A DNA stretch of 64,000 bases. Source: Siphonodentalium dalli. Taxonomy: Eukaryota; Mollusca; Scaphopoda; Gadilida; Siphonodentaliidae. The notes under the pieces are model-generated. The model made no database searches. It worked only from the letters and a program-made list of their open reading frames with translations, and had not been told where the DNA came from. Made by a program: the position numbers and the translations under genes. Position 1 is the first letter of the stretch. Each line of letters opens with the position of its first letter. Shown here piece after piece: positions 1 to 55,640 of this stretch. The DNA is taken from positions 199,976,052 to 200,040,051 of the forward strand of contig CP136067.1 in the NCBI GenBank assembly GCA_032622095.1. Reading direction: 5' to 3'.

Positions 1-148
1 TTCGGGGACGGATTGAGTTCCGGTAGGTTCCGGTAGGAATACATTCATCATTCGGGGACGGATTGAGTTCCGGTATGTTCCGGTAGGTATACATTCATCA
101 TTCGGGGACGGCTTGAGTTCCGGTATGTTCCGGTAGGTTCCGTTTCAT
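1..148. repeat. 50-bp minisatellite, about 3 copies
   Basis: A unit starting TTCGGGGACGG begins at 1, 51 and 101. Each unit contains a duplicated TTCCGGTA(G/T)G core. The array probably continues left of the window. It lies in the intron upstream of the first visible transporter exon. Confidence 0.9.
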
Positions 149-337
149 TCATTTCTGAATATTAATTATCGTGTTTGGTTCGTTATCGAGAATACGTTAT
201 GATCATAACACTCTGTTCTGTATTCTTAAATAGTCTCAACCAGTTCGCAATCGGTGAAAAATAATTCCGATCCACCTGATATTATTGCAATTCTGATTCC
301 GCGATTTCAACGCATAAAATGTCGTATATTGATAAAC

Positions 338-500
338 AATATACACATATTGACAAACGATATACATATATTGGCAAACGATATACATATATTGACAAAC
401 GATATACATATATTGGCAAACGATATACATATCTTGGCAAATGATAATTGGCAAACGACATACATATATTGGCAAACGATATAAATATATTGGCAAGCCC
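338..500. repeat. 21-bp minisatellite just upstream of an exon
   Basis: About seven copies of a unit like ATATTGGCAAACGATATACAT, alternating TTGGCAAACG and TTGACAAACG. It ends about 40 bases before the splice acceptor at 537-538. Open frames through it are a by-product of a period divisible by three. Confidence 0.9.
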
Positions 501-538
501 ATAAAACATTCATTTTGTTAATATCGACGTCTGTTTAG

Positions 539-44296
<43,758 letters not shown>

Positions 44297-44331
44297 ATCT
44301 AAGCTGAAACTAACCAAAATAATCAGAAACA

Positions 44332-44337
44332 ATTAAA
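44332..44337 (+). promoter_or_regulatory. Possible poly(A) signal ATTAAA
   Basis: ATTAAA 36 bases after the transporter stop codon. It is a common variant of AATAAA, but no downstream element was confirmed. Confidence 0.3.
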
Positions 44338-44689
44338 TATATACTTTCGTGTCATTGCATTTTAGCATATAATTAACCCATAAACACGCACTCATATTTT
44401 AGTAAGACACGTGTATTATCGGCACACGCAGTGACGAAGATCTTGGCGCAATTATATCAATCAATATTACTATTATTTTAATTAGACTATAATTATGATA
44501 TTAAATTTGTGTTGAGTTTAGTGTTGACTGTGAGATAGACATGGATGATAAGGGTGGTTGAACAATTTTGTCAACATGAAGACACTTTTAAGGGTTGATA
44601 GCGGTAAATTATGTCATTCCCACCTATATTTTTTAAAACAGTCAAAGTCTTTATAAAACACTAGCTAAAACAGGCTTCGCGCACATTTT

Positions 44690-45416
44690 GATCTTAGACA
44701 GAGGCAGTCCCTTCGTGTGATTCCCGCACATTTTGATCTTAGACAGAGGCAGTCCCTTCGTGCGATTCCCGCACATTTTGATCTTAGACAGAGGCAGTCC
44801 CTTCGTGCGCTTCCCGCACATTTTGATCTTAGACAGAGGCAGTCCCTTCGTGTGCTTCCCGCACATTTTGATCTTAGACAGAGGCAGTCCCTTCGTGCGA
44901 TTCCCGCACATTTTGATCTTAGACAGAGGCAGTCCCTTCGTGCGATTCCCGCACATTTTGATCTTAGACAGAGGCAGTCCCTTCGTGCGCTTCCCGCACA
45001 TTTTGATCTTTAGACAGAGGCAGTCCCTTCGTGCGCTTCCCGCACATTTTGATCTTAGACAGAGGCAGTCCCTTCGTGTGCTTCCCGCACATTTTGATCT
45101 TAGACAGAGGCAGTCCCTTCGTGCGATTCCCGCACATTTTGATCTTAGACAGAGGCAGTCCCTTCGTGCGCTTCCCGCACATTTTGATCTTAGACAGAGG
45201 CAGTCCCTTCGTGCGCTTCCCGCACATTTTGATCTTAGACAGAGGCAGTCCCTTCGTGCGCTTCCCGCACATTTTGATCTTATAGACAGAGGCAGTCCCT
45301 TCGTGCGCTTCCCGCACATTTTGATCTTAGACAGAGGCAGTCCCTTCGTGCGCTTCCCGCACATTTTGATCTTAGACAGAGGCAGTCCCTTCGTGCGCTT
45401 CCCGCACATTTTGATC
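44690..45416. repeat. 45-bp minisatellite, about 16 copies
   Basis: The unit is CCCGCACATTTTGATCTTAG + ACAGAGGCAGTCCCTTCGTG + CG(A/C)TT, with GTGTGCTT variants and two 1-2 base insertions (45010 and 45281). Because 45 is divisible by three, open frames run across it on both strands. It lies 0.4 kb past the transporter stop. Confidence 0.95.
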
Positions 45417-45519
45417 GTTTAAACAATTTGATTAAAACAAAATTTATTTGTTATCCTTTTTTAAAAATTATTTTGTATTTTAATAAAAAAAAATTATCGA
45501 AAAAGTTGGAAAAATTATA

Positions 45520-45640
45520 CGCCGCTATAACCTCCGCCAGGGTACCTCGAGTCACAGCACCAAATTTGGTTGAATTCGGTCTAGGGGTCTGGGAGAAAAA
45601 TTCGAACAAACAGAGGGTCAGACAGATTCTACTCTTGTAT
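45520..45640. repeat. Possible interspersed repeat fragment
   Basis: CCTCCGCCAGGGTACCTCGA ... GAGAAAAATTCGAACAAACAG, ending before a TA/TATC microsatellite. The CCTCCGCCA(A/G)GG motif is common in invertebrate dispersed repeats; the family is not determined. Confidence 0.3.
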
Positions 45641-45641
45641 A

Positions 45642-45758
45642 TATATATATATAGTTACCTCCCCTATACGTGCATGTATTCTATCTATCTATCTATATAT
45701 CTATCTATCTATCTATCTATCTATATATCTATCTATATATATATAGATAGATAGACTA
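45642..45758. repeat. (TA)n and (TATC)n microsatellites
   Basis: A TA run at 45639-45652, then TATC/ATAT alternations from 45681 to 45756. Confidence 0.93.
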
Positions 45759-46404
45759 CATGAAACCAAAATTCGGAAGTGACGTTAATATTCATTATAC
45801 ATTGTGTAACCTGAAGATCAGCAGTAGCTGTGAAAGGCATTGTTACAATACAATAATGTTTTTCTAAGTCATGCTTTCAATTTATTCTTATATATATATG
45901 CAATTGAACACGTAGATTCTTGATATGCAGATACGTGCCTAGAAGGCGACCGACGATGAGTGCGTTTTTTTTGTCATATCAAAAACAAATCTCCAGCACG
46001 GCCTGTAGGCTTATGCAAGATATATATTGAGCCCTCTTCGTGCGTTATCTTGATTGTTTTCCCGCGGCGTCTCCAAACATCGCACATCGTGCAAACGCCT
46101 GGGGTGTATGCACCAAACTAAGCAGATGTCAATATATCACGCGGTCGATATCAGTGACTTGGCGACAGGGGGGTTTGAGTGTGGTTCACCCTCCCCAAAT
46201 GTGGTCAAAATTGTCAACAGTTGAACATTTCATATCTAACACAACATTAGTTGGAAATTTCACATCAACAATATGTTGAAATTGGTTCTCGTAGTTTGAT
46301 TTTCAAACAATCTGTTAGTGGGGAATTGGTTGTTTTTTGCATATTTTTCTAATATTAGTCAAAATTTTGGTTTTAACTGGCCACTAGTTGGACATTTTCC
46401 AATC

Positions 46405-46406
<2 letters not shown>
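45759..46406. other. Intergenic DNA, no supported gene
   Basis: Contains repeated TTGGAAATTTC and GGACATTTTCCAA motifs similar to 16.85-16.92 kb, perhaps an old interspersed repeat. Confidence 0.4.

Positions 46407-46436
<30 letters not shown>
46407..46436. repeat. Poly-G run, 30 bases
   Basis: The longest G tract of the window, and a possible G-quadruplex or sequencing-error site. Confidence 0.92.
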
Positions 46437-46437
<1 letters not shown>

Positions 46438-46597
46438 GTCATCGAGACAATTTTATTATTTTTTAAAGAGCTATATGCAAGAGTTTTGAGAGGACCTTTC
46501 GGGTGCGTTCATACACTGTCAAGATTGCATGGCATTTTCTGTCGTCATTTTGTCAAAGAAAACCATATGGTGCCATGATATGAACGGCAACATGCAA

Positions 46598-47890
46598 GAC
46601 TCTGGTCTAATCGAAGACATACAATACAGCAGCTCGACTCTGGTCTAATTGAAGACATACAACACAGCAGCTCGACTCTGGTCTAATCGAAGATATACAA
46701 TACAGCAGCAAGACTCTGGTCTAATCGAAGACATACAATACAGCAGATCGACTCTGGTCTAATCGAAGACATACAATACAGCAGCTCGACTCTGGTCTAA
46801 TCGAAGACATACAATACAGCAGCTCGACTCTGGTCTAATCGAAGACATACAATACAGCAGCAAGACTCTGGTATAATCGAAGACACACAACACAGCAGCT
46901 CGACTCTGGTCTAATCGAAGACATACAACACAGCAGCTCGACTCTGGTCTAATCGAAGACATACAATACAGCAGCTCGACTCTGGTCCAATCGAAGACAT
47001 ACAATACAGCAGCTCGACTCTGGTCCAATCGAAGACATACAATACAGCAGCTCGACTCTGGTCTAATCGAAGACATACAATACAGCAGCTCGACTCTGGT
47101 CTAATCGAAGAAATACAACACAGCAGCTCGACTCTGGTCTAATCGAAGACACACAATACAGCAGCTCGACTCTGGTCTAATCGAAGACATACAATACAGC
47201 AGCTCGACTCTGGTCTAATCGAAGACATACAATACAGCAGCAAGACTCTGGTATAATCGAAGACACACAACACAGCAGCTCGACTCTGGTCTAATCGAAG
47301 ACATACAACACAGCAGCTCGACTCTGGTCTAATCGAAGAAATACAACACAGCAGCTCGACTCTGGTCTAATCGAAGACACACAATACAGCAGCTCGACTC
47401 TGGTCTAATCGAAGACATACAATACAGCAGCTCGACTCTGGTCTAATCGAAGACATACAATACAGCAGCTCGACTCTGGTCTAATCGAAGACATACAATA
47501 CAGCAGCAAGACTCTGGTATAATCGAAGACACACAACACAGCAGCTCGACTCTGGTCTAATCGAAGACATACAACACAGCAGCAAGACTCTGGTCTAATC
47601 GAAGAAATACAACACAGCAGCTCGACTCTGGTCTAATCGAAGACACACAATACAGCAGCTCGACTCTGGTCTAATCGAAGACATACAATACAGCAGCTCG
47701 ACTCTGGTCTAATCGAAGACATACAATACAGCAGCAAGACTCTGGTATAATCGAAGACACACAACACAGCAGCTCGACTCTGGTCTAATCGAAGACATAC
47801 AACACAGCAGCTCGACTCTGGTCTAATCGAAGACATACAATACAGCAGCTCGACTCTGGTCTAATCGAAGACATACAATACAGCAGCTCG
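46598..47890. repeat. 38-bp minisatellite, about 34 copies
   Basis: The unit is CTCGACTCTGGTCTAATCGA + AGACATACAATACAGCAG, with AAGACTCTGGTATAATCGAA variants that recur in a regular pattern (46860, 47240, 47510, 47730). Multi-unit blocks have therefore been duplicated. Confidence 0.96.
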
Positions 47891-48278
47891 AAATGTGACG
47901 GGTGCCCACATCTGTCAGTGACACTACACGTATGTTCGAAACTGGTTGAAAACCTTAAAATTACGTCGTGAAAAACGCAAACTAAAAGTGTTTTATAAAA
48001 TGGTGTAAGGCCAGTCACCGACTTATCATAGAATACCAGTCTCCCTACCCACGGTCAGAGATATATAGACCCGAAACTCGACAAAGCAATCTCTTCATAC
48101 TACCTGGTTTTGACCATGAATATCACAGAAAATCATTTCTACAATCAGCAACGGCCCTATAGAAAAATCTTGACATAATCATTATTAACATGGATTCCCT
48201 ATCGGCATTTAAGAGTTTCCTCGACCTGAATATGAAGAAGCTTAAGAAACATCAATTGTGTCATTATACGTATATCCT

Positions 48279-48794
48279 TGATCATGCCATGAATCTCTAC
48301 TATGGCTGCCGCCCGTAGATATCATATTTCACCAGTACAAAACCTGGGAACTTTTTGAAGTTTTGACAGGGAACCTTATAAAGTCAAAACAATAACACGG
48401 GGAATATATTTCTTAGTGATTATCTGTTCCTTAATAGTGTACTTCACTATATGTGAAAGTCACAACTCGAAATTGCATGTTTTTCTGTGACTTTTGAGAG
48501 CCGATATCGTAACAAACATTCAATTAATTATCCAGGAAAAATTCCATAATTGTAAGAATCGCAAAGCAAAATTGCTCACAAAGCCACTTATATCGTGAAA
48601 TTTCGAGTTGGGACCTTCACCTACAGTGAAGTACATTATTAAGAAATAGATAATAACAAAGAAATATATTCCCCGTGTTATTTTTTCGATTTTATAAGGT
48701 TCCCGGTCAAAACTTCAAAAAGTTCCCAGGTTTTGTACTGGTGGAATATGATCTTAACAGGTGTTAGCCATAGTAGAGATTCATGGCATGATCT
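48279..48794. mobile_element. About 516-bp inverted-repeat MITE
   Basis: GATCATGCCATGAATCTCTA ... CCAGTACAAAACCTGGGAAC on the left (48280-48352) mirrors GTTCCCAGGTTTTGTACTGG ... TAGAGATTCATGGCATGATC on the right. Inner arms mirror through ACACGGGGAATATATTTCTT to a centre near 48540. There is no coding sequence. Confidence 0.85.
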
Positions 48795-48899
48795 AGCGTA
48801 TATCCTTGAAGCGCAATATTTAACACGACCACCCAAATTGATATTCCTTTCGGGAATGGCCACGATGAGCATCCATTACTGCCATATATGTTTTCTCAT

Positions 48900-49300
48900 T
48901 TATATTTATATGTATGTGTTATGTACGTAAAGTACTATTGAGTAATAATACAGCTGTACACACAGAATTAAGAAAGAGAATCGCGTTCTTCTCTCTCGAT
49001 CGTGGATCGATTGAGCTATTTTGTGCTAGGGACGCCCCGGTGCCACCTATTATGCACACGTATACATAGATTGTGGGTGGTGTACATGTATATGGTTAAT
49101 GTAGTGTATCTCAGGTATCATTTGGTGTAATTTGTTCAAACATAGAGTGACATATTGTTGTGCCATATGTAGCCGCTTTCCCAACATATGGAGGTCACGT
49201 GTCCAACGTGCATTTGGGTATATTCAGCAATATGACAGCCATTTGGCGTCTTTAAATCACACAATTAGATCTCTTGTATCAGGGAGAAGAATATGTATCA
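48900..49300. other. Intergenic DNA, no feature recognised
   Basis: No supported gene or repeat. Confidence 0.4.
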
Positions 49301-49860
49301 AGTTGGTGAAAATCGGCGCTAAAATTAGTTTTATCAATATTGGTGACCCTCTCCCCTTCGGTGCACCCCTGGCGCGAACGGCGCCACTTTTGACACATTT
49401 AAACCACACCCTTAGCTTCCGCATAGCATTCGAATGATTGATTATATATAAGTTTCGTGGAAATCGGCGACAAACATTTTGTCTGCCCCTCCCCCTTTTC
49501 TGCCCTGGCAACAACGGCGTCATTTAAAACATTTTAGACTCCTTTGGTGCCATCTAGAGGGTACCTCGGCGTTAAAATTAGTTTTATCCATTTTAGTGCC
49601 CCTCTCCCCTTTCATGCATCCCTGACTCGAACGGCGCCACTTTTGACATATTTAAACCACACCAATAGATTCCTTATATCATGTTGGTGATTATATATAA
49701 GTTTCGTGGCAATCGGCGACAAAAAATAAATTCTGCCCCTCCTCCTGTTCTGCCCACGACAACAACGGCGTCACTTTAGAAAATTCTAACCTGCACCATT
49801 ATCTTTCTCGTAAAAAGTCACCCCTAGTAGACCCCCTTGGTGCCATCTAGATGGTCCCCT
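49301..49860. repeat. Two tandem copies of an about 257-bp repeat
   Basis: GGCG(C/T)TAAAATTAGTTTTATC, CGAACGGCGCCACTTTTGAC and TATATATAAGTTTCGTGG.AA + TCGGCGACAAA occur in the same order from 49314 and again from 49571. Both copies hold GGTGCCATCTAGA at their ends. Confidence 0.75.
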
Positions 49861-50740
49861 GTGAATGTCTATATAACACATACAGACAGACAGACATACA
49901 TGTACAGACATTCGCAAATATAGGTATATATCTATTAGGTGTGATCACAGGAATCAACATACACTATTCAAAAGGTAACTAAGTAAGTATTATGTTTAAT
50001 AATAATTTAACTGTTCGATCAAGTAGAATGGTATTAATGAAGATATGGAACTCGATACCAATTATGTGAAACAGTATTTAGTTGGCGAAAAATTGAACAC
50101 AAAACGATATTCTTAAATAAAACGGCAAAATATATGCCAAAACGCGGTCGGTATTAGCGTAAAAATAATTGTATGCCCAGATATTGGTGCATAAGTGTGG
50201 TTATTGTAGTGAATCCGATACTCGTACAGCATGTCCAACACAATTCTGCCAATAAAACATATTATAGCCCGTATTTTTCCAATATATTTGTTCCTGGTTA
50301 TTGGCAAAAATTGACAACGCCCAGGTCGGGGTTTGACAACGCTGGGAATTTAAACGTTATTTTTATGATACACGTGTTTGATACACGTATGTCCGTCAGT
50401 CCGTACGTATCGAGGCGTCTGTCCGTCTGTGCATCACTTCTATTCACATGTCGTTTCCGGACGATAACTTTACTGAACTAAAGAAATGAAATCTGATATG
50501 TAGGTACCCTAAAATACGGTCAACTTCAATATTTAAAACTGACCGTTCACTTTTACCAGAGTTATGACACTTTGATCAGATTGGGCTGATTTTTCGTTTT
50601 TTTTGGCTGGTAACTCCTGGTTATGGAAGGTAACATAGGTATTATAAGGGCCTACGACGTATTTGCCTTGGTAGAGAGGAACTGGAGTTGAGCTGCGTGT
50701 TAGCGCGTTTTTCTATTTTCATTTTACTCTTCCGTGACAG
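49861..50740. other. Intergenic DNA, no feature recognised
   Basis: No supported gene. It leads up to the duplicated exon, so part of it may be duplicated intron. Confidence 0.4.
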
Positions 50741-50786
50741 GCTGACTATGTGTCATGGGGATCGGCCACCATTATGGGACCTGGAG

Positions 50787-51169
50787 TTAACCCTTTACCC
50801 AACAAACCGGCCAAAACCGGCCAAATAAAGCTTCAACAGCCTAAAATATCTTCGGTCTGTCTCAATAGAACCATACAAATATGGATATCATTGGAACCGG
50901 CTCCTTGACCACATTGTGATAGTTACAGTTATGCCCTGTGCCAATGCATTCTCTTATATATGCGAGTCGACCATAGGTCGCCTCGCATATATAAGAGAAT
51001 GCATTGGCCTAACACTTTTTACCATTTTTTCTTATATTCTTTAACAATTTTATAATTTTTAATGTGTTAAGCCAATGCATTCTCTTATATATGCGAGGCG
51101 ACCTATGGTCGACTCGCATATATAAGAGAATGCATTGGCACAGGGCCGTTCTGTTGGGTAAAGGGTTAA
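50787..51169. mobile_element. piggyBac-like MITE at TTAA
   Basis: TTAA target copies lie at 50787-50790 and 51166-51169, with 14-bp perfect TIRs CCCTTTACCCAACA and TGTTGGGTAAAGGG just inside. TTAA duplication with CCC-starting ends is the hallmark of piggyBac-type elements. It has no transposase. It carries a second, hairpin MITE near its right end. Confidence 0.88.
50934..51146. mobile_element. Complete hairpin MITE, nested in the piggyBac-like MITE
   Basis: Ends CCCTGTGCCAATGCATTCTC and GAGAATGCATTGGCACAGGG are perfect inverted repeats. Inside are two separate hairpins (arms CCAATGCATTCTCTTATATA / TATATAAGAGAATGCATTGG, centres GACCATAGGTC and GACCTATGGTC) joined by a TTTTCTTATATTCTTTAACA spacer. 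The whole is a palindrome of palindromes. It is the best reference copy of the family also found at 4.2, 8.2, 24.6, 38.8 and 39.7 kb. Confidence 0.9.
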
Positions 51170-51423
51170 ATTTCGTACCGGAACCAAATCATAAGGAACT
51201 GGCACAGGATGTGGCAGACATGAAGGCATGGAAGAAGGATGCAGAGAAATAGTGCGAAATCTTATCTTATGTTTTGAAGTTCTCAGACGAGATAATTAAC
51301 CCAAGGGGGGGGGGGGTTTCATGGATAAACGATAAGGCAAAACTGATGACACTATACACATGTTTGCCAAATATGATTATACTTACAATGAAACATTATA
51401 TACAATCACAATACATAGAGGAT

Positions 51424-51568
51424 CTACAACGAGTCCACAGTTTATAGCGGAATTTACAAAACGAGTCCAGTAAATTTGGTCTGGATCGAGCCTTTGGTGC
51501 AGACCAGACCTAATTTACTGGACGAGTTTTGTAAATTAAATTCCGCTATAAATTGAGACGAGTTGTAG
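51424..51568. mobile_element. 145-bp hairpin MITE
   Basis: CTACAACGAGTCCACAGTTT + ATAGCGGAATTTACAAAACG is mirrored by CGAGTTTTGTAAATTAAATT + CCGCTATAAATTGAGACGAG, ending GTTGTAG. Arms of about 60 bp flank a short loop. Confidence 0.85.
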
Positions 51569-51905
51569 ATTATATTAATTACATGATCCAAAACATCGGC
51601 AAAACATACTTAAATCAACAAATGGGACGCGAAATTAACATCGGCTTCTATAAGGCATGCGATGACGTTTCATGTAACTATGCGTAGTTTGCCAGTAAAG
51701 AAATAGTGCCAGATAAATAAAGACTCTTTGACGTATTTAATGGCGTATATTAATGATATAACTTTTCAAGCTATTCATTCATTATAGTTTGTTCTGGCAC
51801 TATTTCCTGTTATTAAACAACGAACGTTTAATATCACATTCTATAGAACGGGTTTATTGAATGGAATAAGGGTAGGATCATGTAATAAAATAGGTCAAAT
51901 AAGTA
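51569..51905. other. Intergenic DNA, no feature recognised
   Basis: No supported gene. A short inverted pair (TAGTGCCAGA ... TCTGGCACTATT, 51708 and 51795) is seen. Confidence 0.4.
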
Positions 51906-52318
51906 GAATGTATTGATATCACAAAATGAATATATGATATTACTAATTCGAATTAATAATATCGTAAAATTAATTTAAGATATCAGAACAAAAATAAAAT
52001 CATTTAGTGATATCAATAATTCGACTTTGTGATATCATAATTCATTTTATGATATCAATAAATATTTTATGACATCACTAAATGCATATATTGATATCAA
52101 TAAATATTTTTTCATCCGAATTATTGATATCACAAAATGAATATATGATATCACAAATTCGAATAAGTTATATCATAAAATGAATATTTGATATAATAAA
52201 ATCGAATATGTAATATCACTAAATGCTTACAGTTTTATGATATCATATATTCGATTTTGTGATATCTTATATTCATTTTGTGATATCACAAAAAGAATTA
52301 TTGACATCACAAAATAAG
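51906..52318. repeat. GATATC-rich degenerate repeat, second array
   Basis: About fifteen TGATATCA-type sites separated by AATTCATTTTGTG/CAAAATGAATATA blocks in both orientations. Same blocks as 7720-8230. Confidence 0.75.
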
Positions 52319-53132
52319 TAATAAATAGCAGAACAGCGCCTCATACAAGTCATTACTTGTGGTGTCAGGTTGTATAGAAGAACGGCGCCTCATACAAGTC
52401 ATGACTTGTGGTGTTGTATAGAAGAACAGCGCCTCATACAAGTCCTTACTTGTGGTGTCAGGTTGTATAGAAGAACAGCGCCTCATACTAGTCATTACTT
52501 GTGGTGTTGTATAGAAGAACGGCGCCCCATACAAGTCATTACTTGTGGTGTTGTATAGAAGAACGGCGCCCCATACAAGTCATTACTTGTGGTGTCAGGT
52601 TGTATAGAAGAACGGCGCCCCATACAAGTCATTACTTGTGGTGTTGTATAGAAGAACGGCGCCCCATACAAGTCATTACTTGTGGTGTTGTATAGAAGAA
52701 CGGCGCCCCATACAAGTCATTACTTGTGGTGTTGTATAAAAGAACGGCGCCCCATACAAGTCATGACGTATGGTGTTGTATAGAAGAACGGCGCCCCATA
52801 CAAGTCATTACTTGTGGTGTTGTATAGAAGAACGGGGCCCCATACAAGTCATGACTTATGGTGTTGTATAGAAGAACGGCGCCCCATACAAGTCATTACT
52901 TGTGGTGTTGTATAGAAGAACGGCGCCCCATACAAGTCATTACTTGTGGTGTTGTATAGAAGAACGGCGCCCCATACAAGTCATGACTTATGGTGTTGTA
53001 TAGAAGAACGACGCCCCATACAAGTCATTACTTGTGGTGTTGTATAGAAGAACGGCGCCCCATACAAGTCATGAATTGTGGTGTTGTATAGAAGAACGGC
53101 GCCCAATACAAGTCATTACTTGTGGTATTATA
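52319..53132. repeat. 44-49 bp minisatellite, about 18 copies
   Basis: The unit is TTGTATAGAAGAACGGCGCC + CCATACAAGTCATTACTTGT + GGTG; some units have TCAGG after GGTG. Each unit holds the dyad ACAAGTcattACTTGT. Left units carry GCCTCAT, right units GCCCCAT. Confidence 0.95.
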
Positions 53133-55640
53133 AATTATTTCAGACAAATCGCCGTTCATACTCCATGCAGTGTTTACCTCTCTTGATGACTCGGTAAGAT
53201 CGCTGCTACCGGCGACATTTTACCCACATTTGTTGGACTTCCGCGAAATTACGATATTTACTAAGCGAACAGTGCAACATGCTGCCCTTGCTAAGCACAC
53301 AAAATATAAAACAACATTTGTGTAAATTTTGAATCTTAAGTTTGAAAAGTCTCACTAAAACAGAAGAACTATATTTCGAAACGGTGTGATTCGGTTCTCC
53401 GATTATTTTATCAACACAATTGTCTACACGCGCATGGACAACAGTGTCCCGACAACACGCATGGCAAGTCACACACAAGAGTTCTAATTTGCTCCATTTT
53501 TGACGAGTTACTTGCAAAAATCGTCAACAAAACTACCGCTCCATTCTGTCATTAAGTTTTTATTGCGGGAATTGTCCTCAAAGCGCATAGGAAATTTGCA
53601 TTTGGGGCGATCGGTTGTCGCCATTTTGTTTGGAAAACCCAGCGCTAAATATAGAAACGGCAGACTGGTATCCAGTCGGTGACAGAGTCAGAAAGGAAGT
53701 ATGACTGGTGCGCTCTGGTAGAGTATGATCGCCGTTGTTTTGTCAAAGTACGTTGCAAGTAGAGTTATCAGCCTTCCACTTCTGTTACTTGTTTAGTTGC
53801 AGTGCAAAAATGTTAACATGCCAGAGCGTCAGATTGTCATGCTGAAGATTAATATTTCTTAACACCTTTCCTTTGTTACAGTATAATTTAGGTCCGTATC
53901 GGGTGACTGATACACGCTATGAGATATGTGCATCGAATGCCATTACATGCAGTTCAGCGATATATATCATCCGATTTGACACCACAAAACCACCCCCTGT
54001 ACGTTTTCTATATAAGAAAATAATTTGATCGGACACCAGTCACACAGCACTCTTTAATACACGTGTCTTCCAGTTGGTACTGATTATTCTGTAATGACAG
54101 TCGTCTCCCATTGTCAACAATACCCTCAAATATATTTTGGTAAAAAGGTTTGAGCCAATTAATTGGTTTTGATGGCCATATATCGACTTTATATCGGGAA
54201 GTTTTAACACGTTTTGTGTTTTTGTTACTGAACGTTCAGACAACCATGATGTTCAGTCACGGGTAGTAAACGTTAGTTGGACTGCGCATGCTATCGGCAA
54301 GATCACAAGTAATAAAATATCAAGCACTGTTTGATTTTAGATGCGAATTCTTTGCGTATCCTTGGATAGGCTACAATCAAACCGTCGTACGTCAAGATCT
54401 TGTCCGTCTATCGGGCACGTATTCCTCTACGTATTCCTCTAGCGTTTAACAAAATTCTTGTCAAAATCACTTTACAGATTCCCACCAAATAATATTCACA
54501 TGCAGACTTATGTTTGGTGGGGTAATTATAAATAGTTATATATGTTGTCGAGAGTGCATGAAACTCAAACTAACATTAGGCCTATATATTACTTGGCGTG
54601 CTGGGGGAGGATGTTCATTTCCAATCATAACATGTCGTCATGTTAATTTCTACCATAGTCGACAAACGTCATAGTGTAACTTTCACCATTGACCGAATTC
54701 GCGTGGAACTGAACGTGTCTTCTGCTTTGTTCATAAGTATGTGTTTTCATTCTATTAAAAGAAAATAGGATATATATGGATTATCAGATGCATGTAAGTA
54801 TGCAGACTTATGATAACAATCAAATCCAAATTAAATATTATCTTATTTCCTTTCGCACGGTATAGTCTCTATAGAACCATGCATTATTGACACACTGCTG
54901 TGTACCAGTTCGAAAATAAATCTTTGAGATACCGGTATATAGCCTTGTGTTGTGGTTGTTTTAGTTTATTTATGATTTGATCCAGTAGAGTACCGGGGTA
55001 TACCCGTTAGAAATGCATTATGGACCTACTTTCCCTTATAAATAAAAACAAATAAATGAATTTATGACGTTTATATAAATAGGATAATGTTATACATCGA
55101 CTGATTTGTGTTGGCCTCTTGCCAGCCGATTACGACAATAATGCTTTTGGCCCACTGATCCTATGTGCGACATTCGTGCTTTCCAAAAATCAAAATTCCA
55201 GCGTCGTATTACTTAATAATTGGTGACGTCACAAAATCAGATATAGCCTATATACGACCCAAAGCGTCCGGCTTTGGTTCGTTATAAGTAAATATAATGT
55301 TCACGTATAAACCCAGTCTCTGCCATAGAGTATGTAGACAATTTTGGTAATGTTTAGAATTTATTGAATATACTATATGGTACTCCTTTGTGTTTTGATA
55401 AATTGCGTTCATAATATACCAACATGCATTTTTGTGATACAAGCGAAATATTCATGTTTCATCGCTTGATTGGAGGCAACTATGACCAATATTTCCAGAC
55501 GCGAACAATAGGATCTACATATTTTGCCCAATACTCTATGAATATCTCTCAAACTGTACAATAGCTGTGAATTTTAAAAGGTTTGGTGTCGTAGATATCA
55601 AAATAAATTATAATTGGCCACACTCGTGAGTAGTAATGGT
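53133..55640. other. 2.5 kb of intergenic DNA, no supported gene
   Basis: No recognisable coding, RNA or repeat feature. A weak mirrored pair (CAAATCGCCGTTCATACTC at 53144 and GAGTATGATCGCCGTTGTTT near 53722) hints at an old element. It has fewer repeats than the rest of the window. Confidence 0.45.

Larger units (their letters stand above)
50741..51252 (+). pseudogene. Broken duplicate of the transporter's terminal exon
   Basis: It starts after an intact acceptor (TCTTCCGTGACAG) with ADYVSWGSATIMG, close to the functional exon, but has a net loss of 14 bases after ATTATGGGA and a 383-bp transposon insertion at a TTAA. After the insertion it resumes in the family frame as LNFVPEPNHKELAQDVADMK and ends AWKKDAEK-stop. 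The two halves are out of frame with each other even without the insertion. The well-preserved tail suggests a recent duplication. Confidence 0.85.

Noticed and set aside
44651-45422. Open frames of 229 and 252 codons on opposite strands
   Set aside because: Both arise from a 45-bp minisatellite whose period is a multiple of three; no homology is evident.
51064-51252. 62-codon frame as a separate small gene
   Set aside because: It begins inside a MITE hairpin and only its second half is real exon-derived sequence. It is a fusion created by the insertion.
53143-53754. Possible TIR element
   Set aside because: Mirrored ends match only in part and no target duplication or other copy can be shown from the window.
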